64,000 nt of DNA, taken from NCBI RefSeq assembly GCF_003319185.1, contig NZ_QOHJ01000001.1, forward strand, positions 682,001 to 746,000, in the 5' to 3' direction. Shown here in pieces: positions 16,466-27,671 of the stretch (within the stretch, counting starts at the first letter, position 1; every line of letters begins with the position of its first letter). Made by a program: the position numbers and the translations under genes. The notes under the pieces are model-generated. The model was not told the origin of the DNA, did not search any database, and saw only the letters and a program-made list of their open reading frames with translations. This DNA comes from Blastococcus sp. TF02A-30. Lineage in GTDB: Bacteria > Actinomycetota > Actinomycetes > Mycobacteriales > Geodermatophilaceae.

Positions 16466-17731
16466 GTGGGCACGGCGGAGCGGGGGCGCACGGCGGACGT
16501 GCTCGTCGTCGGCGCGGGCCCGGCCGGGTCGAGCGCGGCGTGGTGGCTGCGGCAGGCCGGCCTCGACGTCGCCGTCCTGGAGAAGGCGGAGTTCCCCCGC
16601 GAGAAGGTCTGCGGCGACGGCCTGACCCCGCGCGGGGTCAAGGCGCTGGACGACATGGGCGTCGACACCTCGGGCTGGATCCGGCACAGGGGCCTGCGGG
16701 TCACCGGTGGCGGGGAGACCGTGGAGGTCGACTGGCCGCGGCTGCGGTCCTGGCCGTCGTACAGCCTCGTCTGCCGGCGCAGCGAGCTCGACGCCCGGCT
16801 GGCCGAGCACGCACGGTCCGCCGGCGCCCGGCTGCACACCGGCGTCACGGTCACCGAGCCGCTGCTCGACGACGCCGGCCGGGTCGCGGGCGTCCGCGCC
16901 GAGATCGGACCCGACCGCGAGCCGCAGGAGTGGCGCGCCCCGCTGGTGGTCTCCGCCGAGGGCCTGTCCGGCCGGCTGGCCAAGGCCCTGGGCCTGGTGC
17001 GCCGGGAGGACCGCCCGCTCGGCGTGGCCGTCCGCCGGTACGTGCGCTCCCCGCGCTCGGCCGACGACTACCTCGACATCTCCTTCGACCTCACCGCGGC
17101 CGGGCCGTCGCGCGACTCGATGCCGGGCTACGGCTGGATCTTCGGCATGGGCGACGGGACGGCGAACGTCGGCTTCGGGCTGCTCGACACGCGCCGCGGC
17201 ACCGGCGCCGACCACCGCGAGGTCCTGCGCCGCTGGCTGGACACCTTCCCCGCCGGGCAGCAGCTGGACGAGGAGCACGCCGTCACCCCGCTGCGCGGTG
17301 CCGGCCTGCCCATGGCGCTGCACCGCGGCCCGGCCTACACCCGCGGCCTGCTGCTCACCGGCGACGCCGCCGGCGCGGTCAACCCGTTCAACGGCGAGGG
17401 CATCAGCTACGCGATGGAGACCGGCCGGATGGCGGCCGAGACCGCGGCCGAGGCGCTGGCTGCCGCCGAGGGGCCGGCCCGCGAGGCGGTGCTGCGGCGC
17501 TACCCGGACCGGCTGCGGTCGGAGTACGGGCGGCACCACCGGCTCGGCATGGGGTTCCTCGCGCTGCTCGCCCGTCCCGACGTCGTCCGCTTCACCACCG
17601 CCCACGGGCTGAAGCGGCCGACGCTCGTGGACGCCGCGCTGCGGCTCATGGGCAACCTGTCCGACGGCCGCCGCGGCGACCGCGTCGACCGCGCGGTCAC
17701 CCTGCTCACGCGCCTGGCCCCGGCGGTCTGA
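16466..17731 (+). CDS. menJ: Geranylgeranyl reductase family flavoprotein (MenJ-like)
   Basis: The 421-residue protein has an N-terminal FAD-binding motif (DVLVVGAGPAGSSAAWWLRQAG), the family CGDGLTPRG-type segment, and a late FAD contact LLLTGDAAGAVNPFNGEGISYAMETGRMAAE. Members saturate isoprenoid double bonds; MenJ of mycobacteria reduces the beta-isoprene of menaquinone-9. The position, after menG and before nuo and the polyprenyl synthase, mirrors Rv0561c beside Rv0558 and Rv0562 and supports a quinone role over archaeal-type lipid reduction. The GTG start has an AGGAGG-like site (GAGGAGGCAG). A Rex-type operator controls the promoter. Confidence 0.85.
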   Translation: MGTAERGRTADVLVVGAGPAGSSAAWWLRQAGLDVAVLEKAEFPREKVCGDGLTPRGVKALDDMGVDTSGWIRHRGLRVTGGGETVEVDWPRLRSWPSYSLVCRRSELDARLAEHARSAGARLHTGVTVTEPLLDDAGRVAGVRAEIGPDREPQEWRAPLVVSAEGLSGRLAKALGLVRREDRPLGVAVRRYVRSPRSADDYLDISFDLTAAGPSRDSMPGYGWIFGMGDGTANVGFGLLDTRRGTGADHREVLRRWLDTFPAGQQLDEEHAVTPLRGAGLPMALHRGPAYTRGLLLTGDAAGAVNPFNGEGISYAMETGRMAAETAAEALAAAEGPAREAVLRRYPDRLRSEYGRHHRLGMGFLALLARPDVVRFTTAHGLKRPTLVDAALRLMGNLSDGRRGDRVDRAVTLLTRLAPAV

Positions 17732-17776
17732 GATGACGACGCCGACCGACACGCAGAGTTCCGCAATCGCACGGAA

Positions 17777-17792
17777 CGTGACCGAGCTCACT
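17777..17792. promoter_or_regulatory. Degenerate Rex-like dyad in the nuoA promoter
   Basis: CGTGACCGAGCTCACT keeps the GTGA-N6-TCAC half-site spacing of Rex operators and matches nine of 13 defined consensus positions. It ends two bases before the nuoA -10 element. Given the strong Rex site 1.3 kb upstream and the known control of nuo by Rex in streptomycetes, it is a plausible weak operator. Confidence 0.45.
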
Positions 17793-17793
17793 C

Positions 17794-17799
17794 TAGGGT
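17794..17799 (+). promoter_or_regulatory. Candidate -10 element of leaderless nuo transcript
   Basis: TAGGGT is followed by exactly seven bases and the nuoA ATG at 17807, implying that the long nuo mRNA begins at or next to its first codon. Confidence 0.6.
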
Positions 17800-17806
17800 G
17801 GCGCTG

Positions 17807-18169
17807 ATGCTCTCGACCTACGTCCCGATCGTCGGGCTGTTCGCGCTGGCCGCGGCGTTCGCGCTGTTCTCGGTCACCGCCGCGCCGTACGTCGGCCCGC
17901 GCCGGTTCAACCGGGCCAAGGTCGACGCCTACGAGTGCGGCATCGAGCCGGTCGACCAGCCGCTCACCGGCGGCCGGTTCCCGGTCAAGTACTACCTGAC
18001 CGCGATGTTGTTCATCGTCTTCGACATCGAGATCGTCTTCCTCTACCCGTGGGCGGTGCACAACGAGGCGCTCGGCGTCTTCGGCCTGGTCGCGATGGTC
18101 GTCTTCATCGGCACGGTCTTCATCGCCTTCGCGTACGAGTGGCGCCGCGGCGGGCTCGAGTGGGACTGA
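17807..18169 (+). CDS. nuoA: NADH-quinone oxidoreductase subunit A
   Basis: NuoA is a small membrane subunit of complex I, at the joint between the peripheral arm and the membrane arm. The 120-residue product has three helices and the conserved loop with YECGIEP and [31 protein letters not shown] nine bases upstream is in frame, but the ATG gives a family-typical N-terminus and sits seven bases after a TANNNT box. It is the first gene of a 14-gene operon in canonical A-to-N order. Confidence 0.97.
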   Translation: MLSTYVPIVGLFALAAAFALFSVTAAPYVGPRRFNRAKVDAYECGIEPVDQPLTGGRFPVKYYLTAMLFIVFDIEIVFLYPWAVHNEALGVFGLVAMVVFIGTVFIAFAYEWRRGGLEWD

Positions 18170-18182
18170 GGGGGGTCTGACC

Positions 18183-18875
18183 ATGGGTCTCGAGGAGAAG
18201 GTGCCCAGCGGCGTCCTGCTGACCAGCGTGGAGAAGCTGGTGAACTGGACGCGCAAGTCCTCGCTGTGGCCGGCCACGTTCGGCCTGGCTTGCTGCGCCA
18301 TCGAGATGATGGCCACCGGCGCCGGGCGCTACGACCTGGCCCGCTTCGGCATGGAGGTCTTCCGGGCCTCCCCGCGGCAGGCCGACCTGATGATCGTCGC
18401 CGGGCGGGTGAGCCAGAAGATGGCCCCGGTCCTGCGGCAGATCTACGACCAGATGCCCGAGCCGCGCTGGGTGCTGGCCATGGGCGTGTGCGCCAGCTCC
18501 GGCGGCATGTTCAACAACTACGCGATCGTGCAGGGCGTCGACCACGTCGTCCCGGTGGACATGTACCTGCCCGGCTGCCCGCCGCGCCCGGAGATGCTCA
18601 CCGACGCGATCCTCAAGCTGCACCACAAGATCATGAACGAGCCGCTGGGCGAGAAGCGGGCGCGGCAGCTGGCCCGCGCCCGGGAGGACGGCACCGCGAA
18701 GGACCTGCACGTCGAGATGCCCTCCACGGTGCGCGTGGACAAGCAGGCCCGGCGGGCCTACGAGCAGGCCGCGGCCGAGGGCCGCACCGGCCAGTTCCTC
18801 ATCGAGCAGCGCGGCGGCAACGCCGTGCTGCTCCCGGAGGAGCGGCCCACCGGCCAGGGGAACGCGTGGCGATGA
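18183..18875 (+). CDS. nuoB: NADH-quinone oxidoreductase subunit B
   Basis: NuoB carries cluster N2, the last iron-sulphur centre before the quinone. The tandem cysteines are at 37-38 ([11 protein letters not shown]), with the third in GVCASSGG and the fourth in [10 protein letters not shown]. At 230 residues it is about 45 residues longer than common NuoB; the extra part is a charged C-terminal tail (from about residue 165) of a kind seen in actinobacteria. The start has a purine-rich site (GAGGGGGG). It overlaps nuoC by four bases. Confidence 0.97.
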   Translation: MGLEEKVPSGVLLTSVEKLVNWTRKSSLWPATFGLACCAIEMMATGAGRYDLARFGMEVFRASPRQADLMIVAGRVSQKMAPVLRQIYDQMPEPRWVLAMGVCASSGGMFNNYAIVQGVDHVVPVDMYLPGCPPRPEMLTDAILKLHHKIMNEPLGEKRARQLARAREDGTAKDLHVEMPSTVRVDKQARRAYEQAAAEGRTGQFLIEQRGGNAVLLPEERPTGQGNAWR

Positions 18876-19609
18876 CCGGACCGGGGGATCTCGAGCGGGA
18901 CGACGCGGCGCTGGGCGCGCAGGCGCCGTCGGGTGGCTTCCGCAAGGGCGCGTTCGGCGTCAGCGGCAGCGGCGACACCTCCGGCTTCGGCGGGCTGGTG
19001 CGGGTGGAGCCCGGCGGCGCGGTCGCGCTGCACTCCACCGAGCGGCCCTACGGCGGCTGGTTCGACGAGGTCACCGACGCGCTCGTCGAGGCCGTCGGCC
19101 AGGCCACCTACGACGCCGCCGTCTCCCGGGTGCTGGTCGACCGCGGCGAGATCACCTACTTCGTCGCCCGCGAGCACCTGCTCGCGCTGGTGCGGGCGCT
19201 GCGCGACGACGAGGCGCTGCGCTTCGAGCTGTGCAGCAGCGTCTCGGGGGTCGACTACCTCGACAGCGGCGGCCCGGCGACCGGCGCGCACCGGCCGCGG
19301 CTGCACGTCGTCTACCACCTCACCTCGATGACCTACCGGCGCCGGATCCGGCTCGAGGTCGCGGTCACCGCCGAGGACCCGCACGTCCCCTCGGTCACCG
19401 GCACCTACCCGACGGCGGACTGGCACGAGCGGGAGACCTACGACATGTTCGGCGTCGTCTTCGACGGCCACCCGGCGCTCACCCGGATCCTCATGCCCGA
19501 CGACTGGGACGGGCACCCGCAGCGCAAGGACTACCCGCTCGGCGGCGTCCCCGTGGAGTACCACGACGCGACGATCCCGCCGCCGGACACCCGGAGGGCG
19601 TACCGATGA
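18872..19609 (+). CDS. nuoC: NADH-quinone oxidoreductase subunit C
   Basis: NuoC is a 30-kDa peripheral-arm subunit that supports the quinone site. The 245-residue protein has the family signature near the end ([40 protein letters not shown]). An N-terminal extension of about 45 residues (glycine-rich) precedes the core. The ATG overlaps the nuoB stop (ATGA), and its own stop overlaps the nuoD start in the same way. It is a separate protein here, not fused to NuoD as in enterobacteria. Confidence 0.96.
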   Translation: MTGPGDLERDDAALGAQAPSGGFRKGAFGVSGSGDTSGFGGLVRVEPGGAVALHSTERPYGGWFDEVTDALVEAVGQATYDAAVSRVLVDRGEITYFVAREHLLALVRALRDDEALRFELCSSVSGVDYLDSGGPATGAHRPRLHVVYHLTSMTYRRRIRLEVAVTAEDPHVPSVTGTYPTADWHERETYDMFGVVFDGHPALTRILMPDDWDGHPQRKDYPLGGVPVEYHDATIPPPDTRRAYR

Positions 19610-20928
19610 CGACGACATCCGACCCCTACGCCGGCTCCCGGGAGACCACCGAGGGCCGCGTCTACACCGTCACCGGTGGCGACTGGGACCTGACGCTGGG
19701 GACCGAGGCCTACGGCGCCGAGCGGCTCGTGGTCAACATGGGGCCGCAGCACCCCTCGACCCACGGCGTGCTGCGCCTCGTGCTCGACCTCGAGGGCGAG
19801 ACGGTGACCAAGGCGCGGGTCGTCATCGGCTACCTGCACACCGGTATCGAGAAGAACACCGAGTACCGCAACTGGACGCAGGGCACCACGTTCGTGACGC
19901 GGATGGACTACCTGTCCCCGCTGTTCAACGAGGCGGCCTACTGCATGGCCGTCGAGAAGCTGCTCGGCATCGAGGTGCCGCCGCGCGCGCAGACGATCCG
20001 CGTGCTGGTCATGGAGATCAACCGGATCGCCTCGCACCTGGTCGGGCTGGCCACCGGCGGCATGGAGCTGGGTGCGCTGACCGCCATGACCAACGGCTTC
20101 CGCGAGCGGGAGATGGCCCTCGACCTGCTCGAGGAGATCACCGGCCTGCGGATGAACCACGCCTACATCCGCCCCGGCGGCCTGGCCCAGGACCTGCCGG
20201 ACAGCGCCGTCGGCTCGATCCGCCAGTTCCTCGAGATCATGCCCGGGCGGGTCGCGGACTTCCACCGGCTGCTCACCGGTCAGCCCATCTGGCAGCGTCG
20301 GCTCAAGGATGTCGGCTGGCTCGACGTCTCCGGCTGCGTCGCCCTCGGCGTGACCGGACCCGTCCTGCGCGCCGCCGGCCTGCCGTGGGACCTGCGCAAG
20401 GTCGAGCCGTACCTGGGCTACCAGACCTACGACTTCGAGGTCCCGACCGCCGACACCTCCGACGCCTGGGGCCGCTACCTGGTCCGCATGGCCGAGGTCA
20501 ACGAGTCGCTGAAGCTCATCGCGCAGGCGCTCGACCGGCTCGAGCCCGGCCCGGTCATGGTCGAGGACAGGAAGATCGCCTGGCCCGCCCAGCTCTCCCT
20601 CGGGCCCGACGGCATGGGCAACTCGGCCGAGCACGTCGCGCACATCATGGGCCAGTCGATGGAGGCCCTGATCCACCACTTCAAGCTGGTCACCGAGGGC
20701 TTCCGGGTGCCGGCGGGCCAGGTCTACGTGCCCATCGAGTCGCCGCGCGGCGAGCTCGGCTACCACGTCGTCAGCGACGGGAGCACCCGCCCGTGGCGCG
20801 TCCACGTGCGCGACCCCAGCTTCGTCAACCTCCAGGCCACGGCGGCGATGAGCGAGGGCGGCATGATCGCCGACGTCATCGCCGCGATCGCATCGATCGA
20901 CCCGGTGATGGGGGGCGTCGACAGATGA
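19606..20928 (+). CDS. nuoD: NADH-quinone oxidoreductase subunit D
   Basis: NuoD is the 49-kDa subunit that, with NuoB, forms the quinone-binding pocket. The 440-residue product has the conserved [22 protein letters not shown] motif (quinone-site histidine) near residue 46, [14 protein letters not shown], and the C-terminal [31 protein letters not shown] region. An N-terminal stretch of about 40 residues precedes the conserved part. It is flanked by four-base overlaps on both sides. Confidence 0.98.
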   Translation: MTTTSDPYAGSRETTEGRVYTVTGGDWDLTLGTEAYGAERLVVNMGPQHPSTHGVLRLVLDLEGETVTKARVVIGYLHTGIEKNTEYRNWTQGTTFVTRMDYLSPLFNEAAYCMAVEKLLGIEVPPRAQTIRVLVMEINRIASHLVGLATGGMELGALTAMTNGFREREMALDLLEEITGLRMNHAYIRPGGLAQDLPDSAVGSIRQFLEIMPGRVADFHRLLTGQPIWQRRLKDVGWLDVSGCVALGVTGPVLRAAGLPWDLRKVEPYLGYQTYDFEVPTADTSDAWGRYLVRMAEVNESLKLIAQALDRLEPGPVMVEDRKIAWPAQLSLGPDGMGNSAEHVAHIMGQSMEALIHHFKLVTEGFRVPAGQVYVPIESPRGELGYHVVSDGSTRPWRVHVRDPSFVNLQATAAMSEGGMIADVIAAIASIDPVMGGVDR

Positions 20929-21848
20929 GTGCACTTCCCGGTTCGCCCGAGGCCACCGCGGTCACCGGCCTGGACTCCTCACCGGTCGACGCGGCGGCCG
21001 TCGGGGACGTCCCGCCGCTGACCGAGCAGACCCGGCTCGAGGCGCGGGAGATCATCGCCCGCTACCCGGTGCCGCGGTCGGCGCTGCTGCCGATGCTGCA
21101 CCTGGTGCAGAGCTACCAGGGGTACGTCACGCCCGAGGGCGTCGCGCTGTGCGCGGAGGAGCTGGGCCTGACCAAGGCCGAGGTCGGCGCCGTCGCGACC
21201 TTCTACACGATGTACAAGCGCCGCCCGACCGGCCGGCACCTGGTCAGCGTCTGCACGAACACGCTGTGCGCGGTCCTCGGCGGGCAGCGGATCTTCGAGG
21301 CGGTCGCCGCCGACCTCGGCGTGCACCACGACGAGACCGCGGCCGACGGGTCGATCACCCTCGAGCACGCCGAGTGCCTGGCCGCCTGCGACTACGCGCC
21401 GGTGGTGACGGTCGACTACGAGTTCTACGACCAGCAGGACGTCGAGAGCGCCCGGGAGCTGGTCGCCGCGCTGCGCCGGGGCGAGAAGCCGCTGCCCACC
21501 CGGGGCGCGCCGCTCACCGACTTCCGCGGGATCTCCCGCCAGCTGGCCGGCTTCTCCCAGTACGAGGACCCCGACGCCGCCGTCGACGCGCCCGGCGCCT
21601 ACGAGCCCACCCTGCGCGGGCTGCGGCTGGCCGCCGAGCGCGGCGAGTCCGCGCCGCCGTTCCCCCGGCCGGAGCCGACGCCGGAGTCCTCGTCGGGGGC
21701 GCCCGCGGCCGAGGCGGCCGGCGTGGAGTCCGCCCAGCGCGGCGAGCCCGAGCCCGCCGGGCGCTCGCTGGCCGACAAGGACGGCGGCACCGACACCCCT
21801 GCCGGGACCGAGCCGGGTACCTCCGGCCAGGGTCCGGGGAAGGACTGA
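20925..21848 (+). CDS. nuoE: NADH-quinone oxidoreductase subunit E with long C-terminal tail
   Basis: NuoE holds the N1a [2Fe-2S] cluster in the NADH-dehydrogenase module. The ligands are seen as CTNTLC and [14 protein letters not shown]. At 307 residues it is far longer than the 160-190 usual for the family: residues from about 215 onward form a proline-, glutamate- and glycine-rich tail without cysteines. Actinobacterial NuoE proteins often carry such tails; its role is unknown. The stop is followed one base later by the nuoF ATG. Confidence 0.95.
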   Translation: MSALPGSPEATAVTGLDSSPVDAAAVGDVPPLTEQTRLEAREIIARYPVPRSALLPMLHLVQSYQGYVTPEGVALCAEELGLTKAEVGAVATFYTMYKRRPTGRHLVSVCTNTLCAVLGGQRIFEAVAADLGVHHDETAADGSITLEHAECLAACDYAPVVTVDYEFYDQQDVESARELVAALRRGEKPLPTRGAPLTDFRGISRQLAGFSQYEDPDAAVDAPGAYEPTLRGLRLAAERGESAPPFPRPEPTPESSSGAPAAEAAGVESAQRGEPEPAGRSLADKDGGTDTPAGTEPGTSGQGPGKD

Positions 21849-21849
21849 C

Positions 21850-23178
21850 ATGCCTCTCAGCCCCGTCCTCACGGCCCGCTGGGGCGCCGAGCAGTCGTGG
21901 CGGCTGGCCACCTACGAGCGCCTCGACGGCTACTCCGCCCTGCGCACCGCGCTGTCGATGAGCCCCGATGAACTGGTCACCCTGGTCAAGGACTCCGGCC
22001 TGCGCGGTCGCGGCGGCGCCGGCTTCCCCACCGGCATGAAGTGGAGCTTCATCCCGCAGCCCACACCGGGGGAGACGCCCACCGGCCCGGCCGCGCTGCC
22101 GAAGTACCTGGTGGTGAACGCCGACGAGGGCGAGCCGGGCACCTGCAAGGACCTGCCGCTGATGATGGCCGACCCGCACTCCCTCGTGGAGGGCGTGATC
22201 ATCGCGGCGTACGCCATCCGCTCGCACCTGGCGGTCATCTACGTCCGCGGCGAAGCGGTGCACGCGCACCGCCGGCTGCGCGCCGCGGTCGAGGAGGCCT
22301 ACGCGGCCGGCTACCTCGGGACGGACGTGCTGGGCTCGGGCTACGACCTGGAGCTGATCGTGCACGCGGGCGCGGGCGCCTACATCTGCGGCGAGGAGAC
22401 CGCGCTGCTCGACTCGCTCGAGGGCTACCGCGGCCAGCCCCGGCTCAAGCCGCCGTTCCCCGCCGTCGCCGGGCTCTACGGCGCCCCGACGGTCATCAAC
22501 AACGTCGAGACGCTGGCCAGCGTGCCGTTCGTCGTCCGCGGCGGCGCCGACTGGTTCAAGGAGATGGGCCCGGAGAAGTCACCCGGGCCCAAGATCTACT
22601 CGCTGTCGGGCCGCGTCGTCCGCCCCGGCCAGTACGAGGCGCCCATGGGGACGACGATGCGCGAGCTGCTGGAGATGGCCGGCGGCGTCCGCCCCGGCCA
22701 CGAGCTGAAGTTCTGGACGCCGGGCGGCTCGTCGACGCCGTACTTCACCGCCGAGCACCTCGACGTGCCGCTCGACTTCGACTCGGTGGCCGCCGCCGGC
22801 TCGATGCTCGGCACCACCGCGCTCATGGTGTTCGACGAGACCGACTCGATCGTCGAGGCCACGCTGCGGTTCACCCAGTTCTACGCGCACGAGAGCTGCG
22901 GCAAGTGCACGCCCTGCCGCGAGGGCACCTACTGGCTGGTCCAGATCCTGCAGCGGCTGGTCGACGGCCGGGGGACCGCCCAGGACCTCGACCTGCTGAC
23001 GGACACCTGCGACAACATCCTCGGCCGCTCGTTCTGCGCGCTCGGTGACGGCGCGACCAGCTGCATCTCCAGCTCGCTGAAGTACTTCAAGGACGACTAC
23101 GTCGCCCTGCTGCCGCCCGAGGAGCAGGCCCGCCTGGGCCGCAGCCTCCGACTCGAGCCCGTGGGAGCCGCATCGTGA
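21850..23178 (+). CDS. nuoF: NADH-quinone oxidoreductase subunit F
   Basis: NuoF binds NADH, FMN and the N3 [4Fe-4S] cluster. The 442-residue product has the NADH/FMN glycine-rich segment [16 protein letters not shown], the FMN contact [16 protein letters not shown], the [19 protein letters not shown] motif, and the cluster ligands [16 protein letters not shown] plus a later cysteine in [16 protein letters not shown]. It overlaps nuoG by four bases. Confidence 0.98.
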   Translation: MPLSPVLTARWGAEQSWRLATYERLDGYSALRTALSMSPDELVTLVKDSGLRGRGGAGFPTGMKWSFIPQPTPGETPTGPAALPKYLVVNADEGEPGTCKDLPLMMADPHSLVEGVIIAAYAIRSHLAVIYVRGEAVHAHRRLRAAVEEAYAAGYLGTDVLGSGYDLELIVHAGAGAYICGEETALLDSLEGYRGQPRLKPPFPAVAGLYGAPTVINNVETLASVPFVVRGGADWFKEMGPEKSPGPKIYSLSGRVVRPGQYEAPMGTTMRELLEMAGGVRPGHELKFWTPGGSSTPYFTAEHLDVPLDFDSVAAAGSMLGTTALMVFDETDSIVEATLRFTQFYAHESCGKCTPCREGTYWLVQILQRLVDGRGTAQDLDLLTDTCDNILGRSFCALGDGATSCISSSLKYFKDDYVALLPPEEQARLGRSLRLEPVGAAS

Positions 23179-25658
23179 CGATGACGCCCACCAGTCCCGG
23201 CCCGGCCCCCGCCGTCCCGCCGGGAGCGCCCGGTCCGCACACCCCGCCGGACGCCGTCCGCTGCACCATCGACGGCTTCGACGTCGCGGTGCCCAAGGGG
23301 ACGCTGATCATCCGGGCCGCCGAGATGATCGGCGTGCAGATCCCGCGGTTCTGCGACCACCCGCTGCTCGAGCCGGTCGGGGCCTGCCGCCAGTGCCTGG
23401 TCGAGGTCGAGGGCCAGCGCAAGCCGGTGGCCTCCTGCACCATGCCGGTCACCGAGGGCATGGTCGTGCAGACCCAGCTCTCCAGCCCGGTCGCCGACAA
23501 GGCGCAGCAGGGCACGATGGAGCTGCTGCTGATCAACCACCCGCTGGACTGCCCGGTGTGCGACAAGGGCGGCGAGTGCCCCCTGCAGAACCAGGCGATG
23601 AGCAACGGCCGCACCGAGAGCCGGTTCGTCGACGAGAAGCGCACCTACCCCAAGCCGCTGCCGATCAGCACCGAGATCCTGCTCGACCGGGAGCGCTGCG
23701 TGCTCTGCGCGCGGTGCACCCGGTTCTCCCAGCAGGTCGCCGGTGACCCGTTCATCGAGCTGTTCGAGCGCGGCGCGCTGGAGCAGGTGGCGATCTACGA
23801 GGACGAGCCGTTCGAGTCCTACTTCTCCGGCAACACCACCCAGATCTGCCCGGTGGGCGCGCTCACCAGCGCCCAGTACCGGTTCCGCGCCCGGCCGTTC
23901 GACCTGCGCAGCGAGCCCAGCGTGTGCGAGCACTGCGCCTCGGGCTGCGCGATGCGCACCGACTTCCGCCGGGGCAAGGTCACCCGGCGGCTGGCCGGCG
24001 AGGACCCGGCCGTGAACGAGGAGTGGACCTGCGACAAGGGCCGCTACGCGTTCCGCTACGTGACCGCCAACCAGCGGCTGACCACCCCGCTGGTGCGCCG
24101 GGACGGCGAGCTGCAGCCGGCCTCCTGGCCGGAGGCGTGGGCCGCGGCCGCCGCAGGTCTGCGGCAGGCGCGCCAGGACGGCGGCGTCGGGGTGCTGCCC
24201 GGCGGCCGGCTGACCGTCGAGGACGCCTACGCCTACGCCAAGTTCGCCCGGGTGGCGCTCGGCACCAACGACGTCGACGCGCGAGCCCGCGCGCACTCGG
24301 CCGAGGAGCTGGCCTTCCTCGGCTCCGTCGTCGCCGGCACCGGCCCCGGCCGCGGGGCCGTCACCTACGACGAGCTGGGCACCGCCCCCGCCGTCCTGCT
24401 CGTCGGGTTCGAGCCCGAGGAGGAGTCGCCGATCGTCTTCCTCCGGCTGCGCTCGGCGGTGCGCAAGCGCGGCCAGCAGGTCTTCGACATGGCGCCGTTC
24501 GCCACCCGTGCGGCCGAGAAGCTGCAGGCCACCGTGCTCACCACGCTCCCGGGGGCCGAGGCGTACTCGCTGGGCGCGCTCGCCGAGGGCACCTGGGGCG
24601 GCCCGGCCGTCGAGGCGGTGCGGCAGCCCGGCGCCGTGGTGCTGGCCGGCGAGCGGCTGGCCGAGGTCCCCGGCGCCTTCTCCGCCCTGGTCGCGCTGGC
24701 CCGCGCCACCGGCGCCCGCCTCGCCTGGGTGCCGCGGCGGGCCGGCGAGCGCGGTGCGGTGGAGGCCGGCGCGCTGCCGACGCTGCTGCCCGGTGGCCGT
24801 GACGTCACCGACGCCGCGGCCCGCGCCGAGCTGGCGCAGCGGTGGGGGGCCGAGGTGCCCGCCTCCCCGGGGCGCGACACCACCGGCATCCTGACCGCCG
24901 TCCGCGACCGGAAGCTGGCCGGCCTGCTCGTCGGCGGCGTCGACCCCGGCGACCTGCCCGACCCGGTGCTGGCCGAGAGCGCGCTGGCCGAGGCCCGGTT
25001 CGTGGTCAGCCTGGAGATGTTCCCGACCGCGGTCACCGAGTGGGCCGACGTCGTCCTGCCCGTCGCCGCCGCACCGGAGAAGGCCGGCGGCTACCTCGAC
25101 TGGGAGGGGCGGCTGCGGCCGTTCGACGCCACCCTCCACGGCACCGGCCAGCTGACCGACGCCCGGATCCTGCACGGCCTGGCCGACGAGATGGACGTCG
25201 ACCTCGGCCTGCCGTCGGTCGAGGCCGCGCGCGCCGAGCTGGCCGCGCTCGGTACGGCCGAACGCCCGGCCGCGAGCGCCGGCCTCGACGTCGAGCCGGC
25301 CTACCCGCCGGAGCTGCGGCCCGGTGAGGCGGTGCTCGCGTCGTGGCGCCAGCTGCTCGACGCCGGCACCCTGCAGCGCGACGAGCCGGAGCTCGCCGGC
25401 ACCGCGCGGCACCCCGTGGCCCGGATCGGCGTCGGGACGGCCGCCCGGCTGGGCCTGACCGACGGCGAGCACCTCACCGTCACCGGGGCCACCGGCGCGA
25501 TCGACCTGCCGGTCCGGATCACCGCCATGCCCGACGACGTCGTGTGGCTGCCGATGCGCTCACCGGGCAGCGACGTCCGCTCGGTGCTCGGCACGCGCCC
25601 CGGCGGCGTGGTCCGGCTCGGTGCCGGCGCGACCAGCACCCGGGGAGGGGCCGCGTGA
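23175..25658 (+). CDS. nuoG: NADH-quinone oxidoreductase subunit G
   Basis: NuoG is the large electron-wiring subunit. In order it has an N-terminal [2Fe-2S] domain ([24 protein letters not shown]), the His-Cys [4Fe-4S] domain ([17 protein letters not shown], then [13 protein letters not shown]), a further cluster domain ([31 protein letters not shown]), and a molybdopterin-oxidoreductase-like domain from about residue 290 to the end, which lacks cofactor in this family. The 827-residue length is normal for actinobacteria. The GTG start overlaps nuoF; an ATG two codons on is an alternative. Confidence 0.97.
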   Translation: MTMTPTSPGPAPAVPPGAPGPHTPPDAVRCTIDGFDVAVPKGTLIIRAAEMIGVQIPRFCDHPLLEPVGACRQCLVEVEGQRKPVASCTMPVTEGMVVQTQLSSPVADKAQQGTMELLLINHPLDCPVCDKGGECPLQNQAMSNGRTESRFVDEKRTYPKPLPISTEILLDRERCVLCARCTRFSQQVAGDPFIELFERGALEQVAIYEDEPFESYFSGNTTQICPVGALTSAQYRFRARPFDLRSEPSVCEHCASGCAMRTDFRRGKVTRRLAGEDPAVNEEWTCDKGRYAFRYVTANQRLTTPLVRRDGELQPASWPEAWAAAAAGLRQARQDGGVGVLPGGRLTVEDAYAYAKFARVALGTNDVDARARAHSAEELAFLGSVVAGTGPGRGAVTYDELGTAPAVLLVGFEPEEESPIVFLRLRSAVRKRGQQVFDMAPFATRAAEKLQATVLTTLPGAEAYSLGALAEGTWGGPAVEAVRQPGAVVLAGERLAEVPGAFSALVALARATGARLAWVPRRAGERGAVEAGALPTLLPGGRDVTDAAARAELAQRWGAEVPASPGRDTTGILTAVRDRKLAGLLVGGVDPGDLPDPVLAESALAEARFVVSLEMFPTAVTEWADVVLPVAAAPEKAGGYLDWEGRLRPFDATLHGTGQLTDARILHGLADEMDVDLGLPSVEAARAELAALGTAERPAASAGLDVEPAYPPELRPGEAVLASWRQLLDAGTLQRDEPELAGTARHPVARIGVGTAARLGLTDGEHLTVTGATGAIDLPVRITAMPDDVVWLPMRSPGSDVRSVLGTRPGGVVRLGAGATSTRGGAA

Positions 25659-27118
25659 ACCTGCTCGCCAGCCCGGACCAGCCGACGCTCGAGGACTTCG
25701 GCCACGACGTCTGGTGGATCGTGCTCATCAAGATCGTGGGCGTCTTCGTCGTCCTGGTGCTGATGACGCTGTTCGCGATCGTCTTCGAGCGCAAGGTCGT
25801 CGCCCGGATGCAGCAGCGGGTCGGCCCCAACCGGGTCGGCCCCCGCGGCTACCTGCAGAGCCTCGCCGACGGGCTGAAGCTGGCGTTCAAGGAAGACATC
25901 ATGCCGGCGCTGGCCGACAAGCCGGTGTACTTCCTGGCACCGGTCATCGCCACCATCCCGGCGTTCCTCGCCTTTTCGGTGATCCCGCTCGGCCCGACGG
26001 TGAGCATCTTCGGCGAGCGGACCCCGCTGCAGCTCACCGACGCCCCCATCGGCGTGCTGGTCGTGCTGGCCTGCTCTGCCATGGGGATCTACGGCATCGT
26101 CCTGGGCGGCTGGGCCTCCGGGTCGACCTACCCGCTGCTGGGCAGCATGCGCAGCGCGGCGCAGATGATCAGCTACGAGATCGCCATGGGCCTGTCGATC
26201 GTCGCGGTGTTCCTCTACGCCGGCACGATGTCGACCTCGGAGATCGTCGCGGCCCAGGCCGACGGGAACCAGGTGAGCTTCTTCGGCTGGGAGTTCACCG
26301 GGCCCAGCTGGTTCGCGGTGCTGCTGCCGGTCTCCTTCGTCATCTACGCGATCGCGGTGGTGGGTGAGACCAACCGCGCCCCCTTCGACCTCCCCGAGGC
26401 CGAGAGCGAGCTGGTCGGCGGCTTCCACACCGAGTACTCGTCGCTGAAGTTCGCGCTGTTCTTCCTGGCCGAGTACATCAACATGGTCACCGTCTCGGCG
26501 CTGGCCGCGACGCTGTTCCTCGGCGGCTGGCGTGCCCCGTGGCCGCTGTCGATCTGGGACGGCGCCAACACCGGCTGGTGGCCGCTGCTGTGGTTCTTCC
26601 TCAAGGTCGTCGCCGCGCTGTTCGTCTTCATCTGGCTGCGCGGCACGCTGCCGCGCCTCCGCTACGACCAGTTCATGCGGTTCGGCTGGAAGGTGCTGGT
26701 CCCGACGGCGCTGGTGTGGATCCTCGTCGTCGCCACGATGCGCACCGTCTCCCGCGAGGCCGATCTGTCCACCGGCCAGGTGGCGCTGTTCGTCGGGGTC
26801 CCTGTCGCGCTCGTGGTACTGGCCGGCCTCCTGGTCGCGAGCCGGGCGGCCAACCGGGACACCCGGCTCATGGCCGAGCAGGCCTCCGCCGGTGCGGTGC
26901 ACGCGGTCGATCCCGAGCCGGAGGTGCTCCCACCGGCCGGTGCGCGCCGGCGTCCCACGGGTGGCCCGAGCCGCGCCGAGGGCGGCTTCCCGGTGCCCCC
27001 GATGGACCTCAAGGTGCCGCCGTCGCCCCGGCTGCGGCACACGGCACCGGCCGACGGCGCGGTCGTGAGCACCGGCCGCCGCGGCACGGCGACGGTGGAG
27101 GAGGACGGCGATGTCTGA
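25655..27118 (+). CDS. nuoH: NADH-quinone oxidoreductase subunit H
   Basis: NuoH is the membrane subunit that closes the quinone tunnel. About eight helices are visible, with the conserved loops [21 protein letters not shown] and [21 protein letters not shown]. The 487-residue length includes a cytoplasmic C-terminal extension of roughly 70 residues, rich in Pro and basic residues, after the last helix. The GTG start overlaps nuoG by four bases; the 3' end overlaps nuoI by eight. Confidence 0.97.
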   Translation: MNLLASPDQPTLEDFGHDVWWIVLIKIVGVFVVLVLMTLFAIVFERKVVARMQQRVGPNRVGPRGYLQSLADGLKLAFKEDIMPALADKPVYFLAPVIATIPAFLAFSVIPLGPTVSIFGERTPLQLTDAPIGVLVVLACSAMGIYGIVLGGWASGSTYPLLGSMRSAAQMISYEIAMGLSIVAVFLYAGTMSTSEIVAAQADGNQVSFFGWEFTGPSWFAVLLPVSFVIYAIAVVGETNRAPFDLPEAESELVGGFHTEYSSLKFALFFLAEYINMVTVSALAATLFLGGWRAPWPLSIWDGANTGWWPLLWFFLKVVAALFVFIWLRGTLPRLRYDQFMRFGWKVLVPTALVWILVVATMRTVSREADLSTGQVALFVGVPVALVVLAGLLVASRAANRDTRLMAEQASAGAVHAVDPEPEVLPPAGARRRPTGGPSRAEGGFPVPPMDLKVPPSPRLRHTAPADGAVVSTGRRGTATVEEDGDV

Positions 27119-27671
27119 GATCGAGCGGTCCACCGGGCCGCGCAACCGCCCGGCGACGCGTGACAGCGTCATCCCGGCGCCCGGGCAGGGCTTCGGCGTC
27201 ACCTTCGCGCAGATCTTCCGCAAGGTGACCACCGAGCAGTACCCGTACGAGCCGAAGGTGACCAAGCCGCGCTACCACGGCCGGCACGTGCTCAACCGGC
27301 ACCCGGACGGGCTGGAGAAGTGCGTCGGGTGCGAGCTGTGCGCCTGGGCGTGCCCGGCCGACGCCATCTACGTCGAGGGCGGCGACAACACCGAGGACGC
27401 CCGCTACTCGCCGGGGGAGCGCTACGGGCGCGTCTACCAGATCAACTACCTGCGGTGCATCTTCTGCGGGCTGTGCATCGAGGCCTGCCCCACCCGCTCG
27501 CTGACGATGAGCAACGACTTCGAGCTGGCCGACGACAACCGGGCCGACCTGATCTACACCAAGGAGCAGCTCATGGCGCCGCTGCTGCCGGGCATGGAGG
27601 CTCCGCCGCACCCCATGCGCCTGGGCGAGGACGAGAAGGACTACTACCTGCGCCCGGTGGAGGGGTCGTGA
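27111..27671 (+). CDS. nuoI: NADH-quinone oxidoreductase subunit I
   Basis: NuoI is the two-cluster ferredoxin-like subunit that carries N6a and N6b towards N2. The eight ligands are visible in [12 protein letters not shown] and [12 protein letters not shown]. At 186 residues it matches the actinobacterial length; the N-terminal amphipathic part ([12 protein letters not shown]) should lie on the membrane. It overlaps nuoH by eight bases and nuoJ by four. Confidence 0.98.
   Translation: MSEIERSTGPRNRPATRDSVIPAPGQGFGVTFAQIFRKVTTEQYPYEPKVTKPRYHGRHVLNRHPDGLEKCVGCELCAWACPADAIYVEGGDNTEDARYSPGERYGRVYQINYLRCIFCGLCIEACPTRSLTMSNDFELADDNRADLIYTKEQLMAPLLPGMEAPPHPMRLGEDEKDYYLRPVEGS

Noticed and set aside
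17758-17777. Inverted repeat GTTCCG-N8-CGGAAC before nuoA
   Set aside because: Six-base arms in GC-rich DNA are common by chance, and no known regulator fits; the overlapping Rex-like dyad was kept instead.
15380-18316. 978-codon minus-strand open frame antisense to menG-nuoB
   Set aside because: It is a GC-rich shadow: it spans several well-supported plus-strand genes and has Arg/Gly/Asp-rich composition with no domain. The same holds for long antisense frames at 1236-3872, 19531-20934, 23097-25472, 25301-27265, 28719-30974, 32229-34415, 40940-43960 and 44230-46986.
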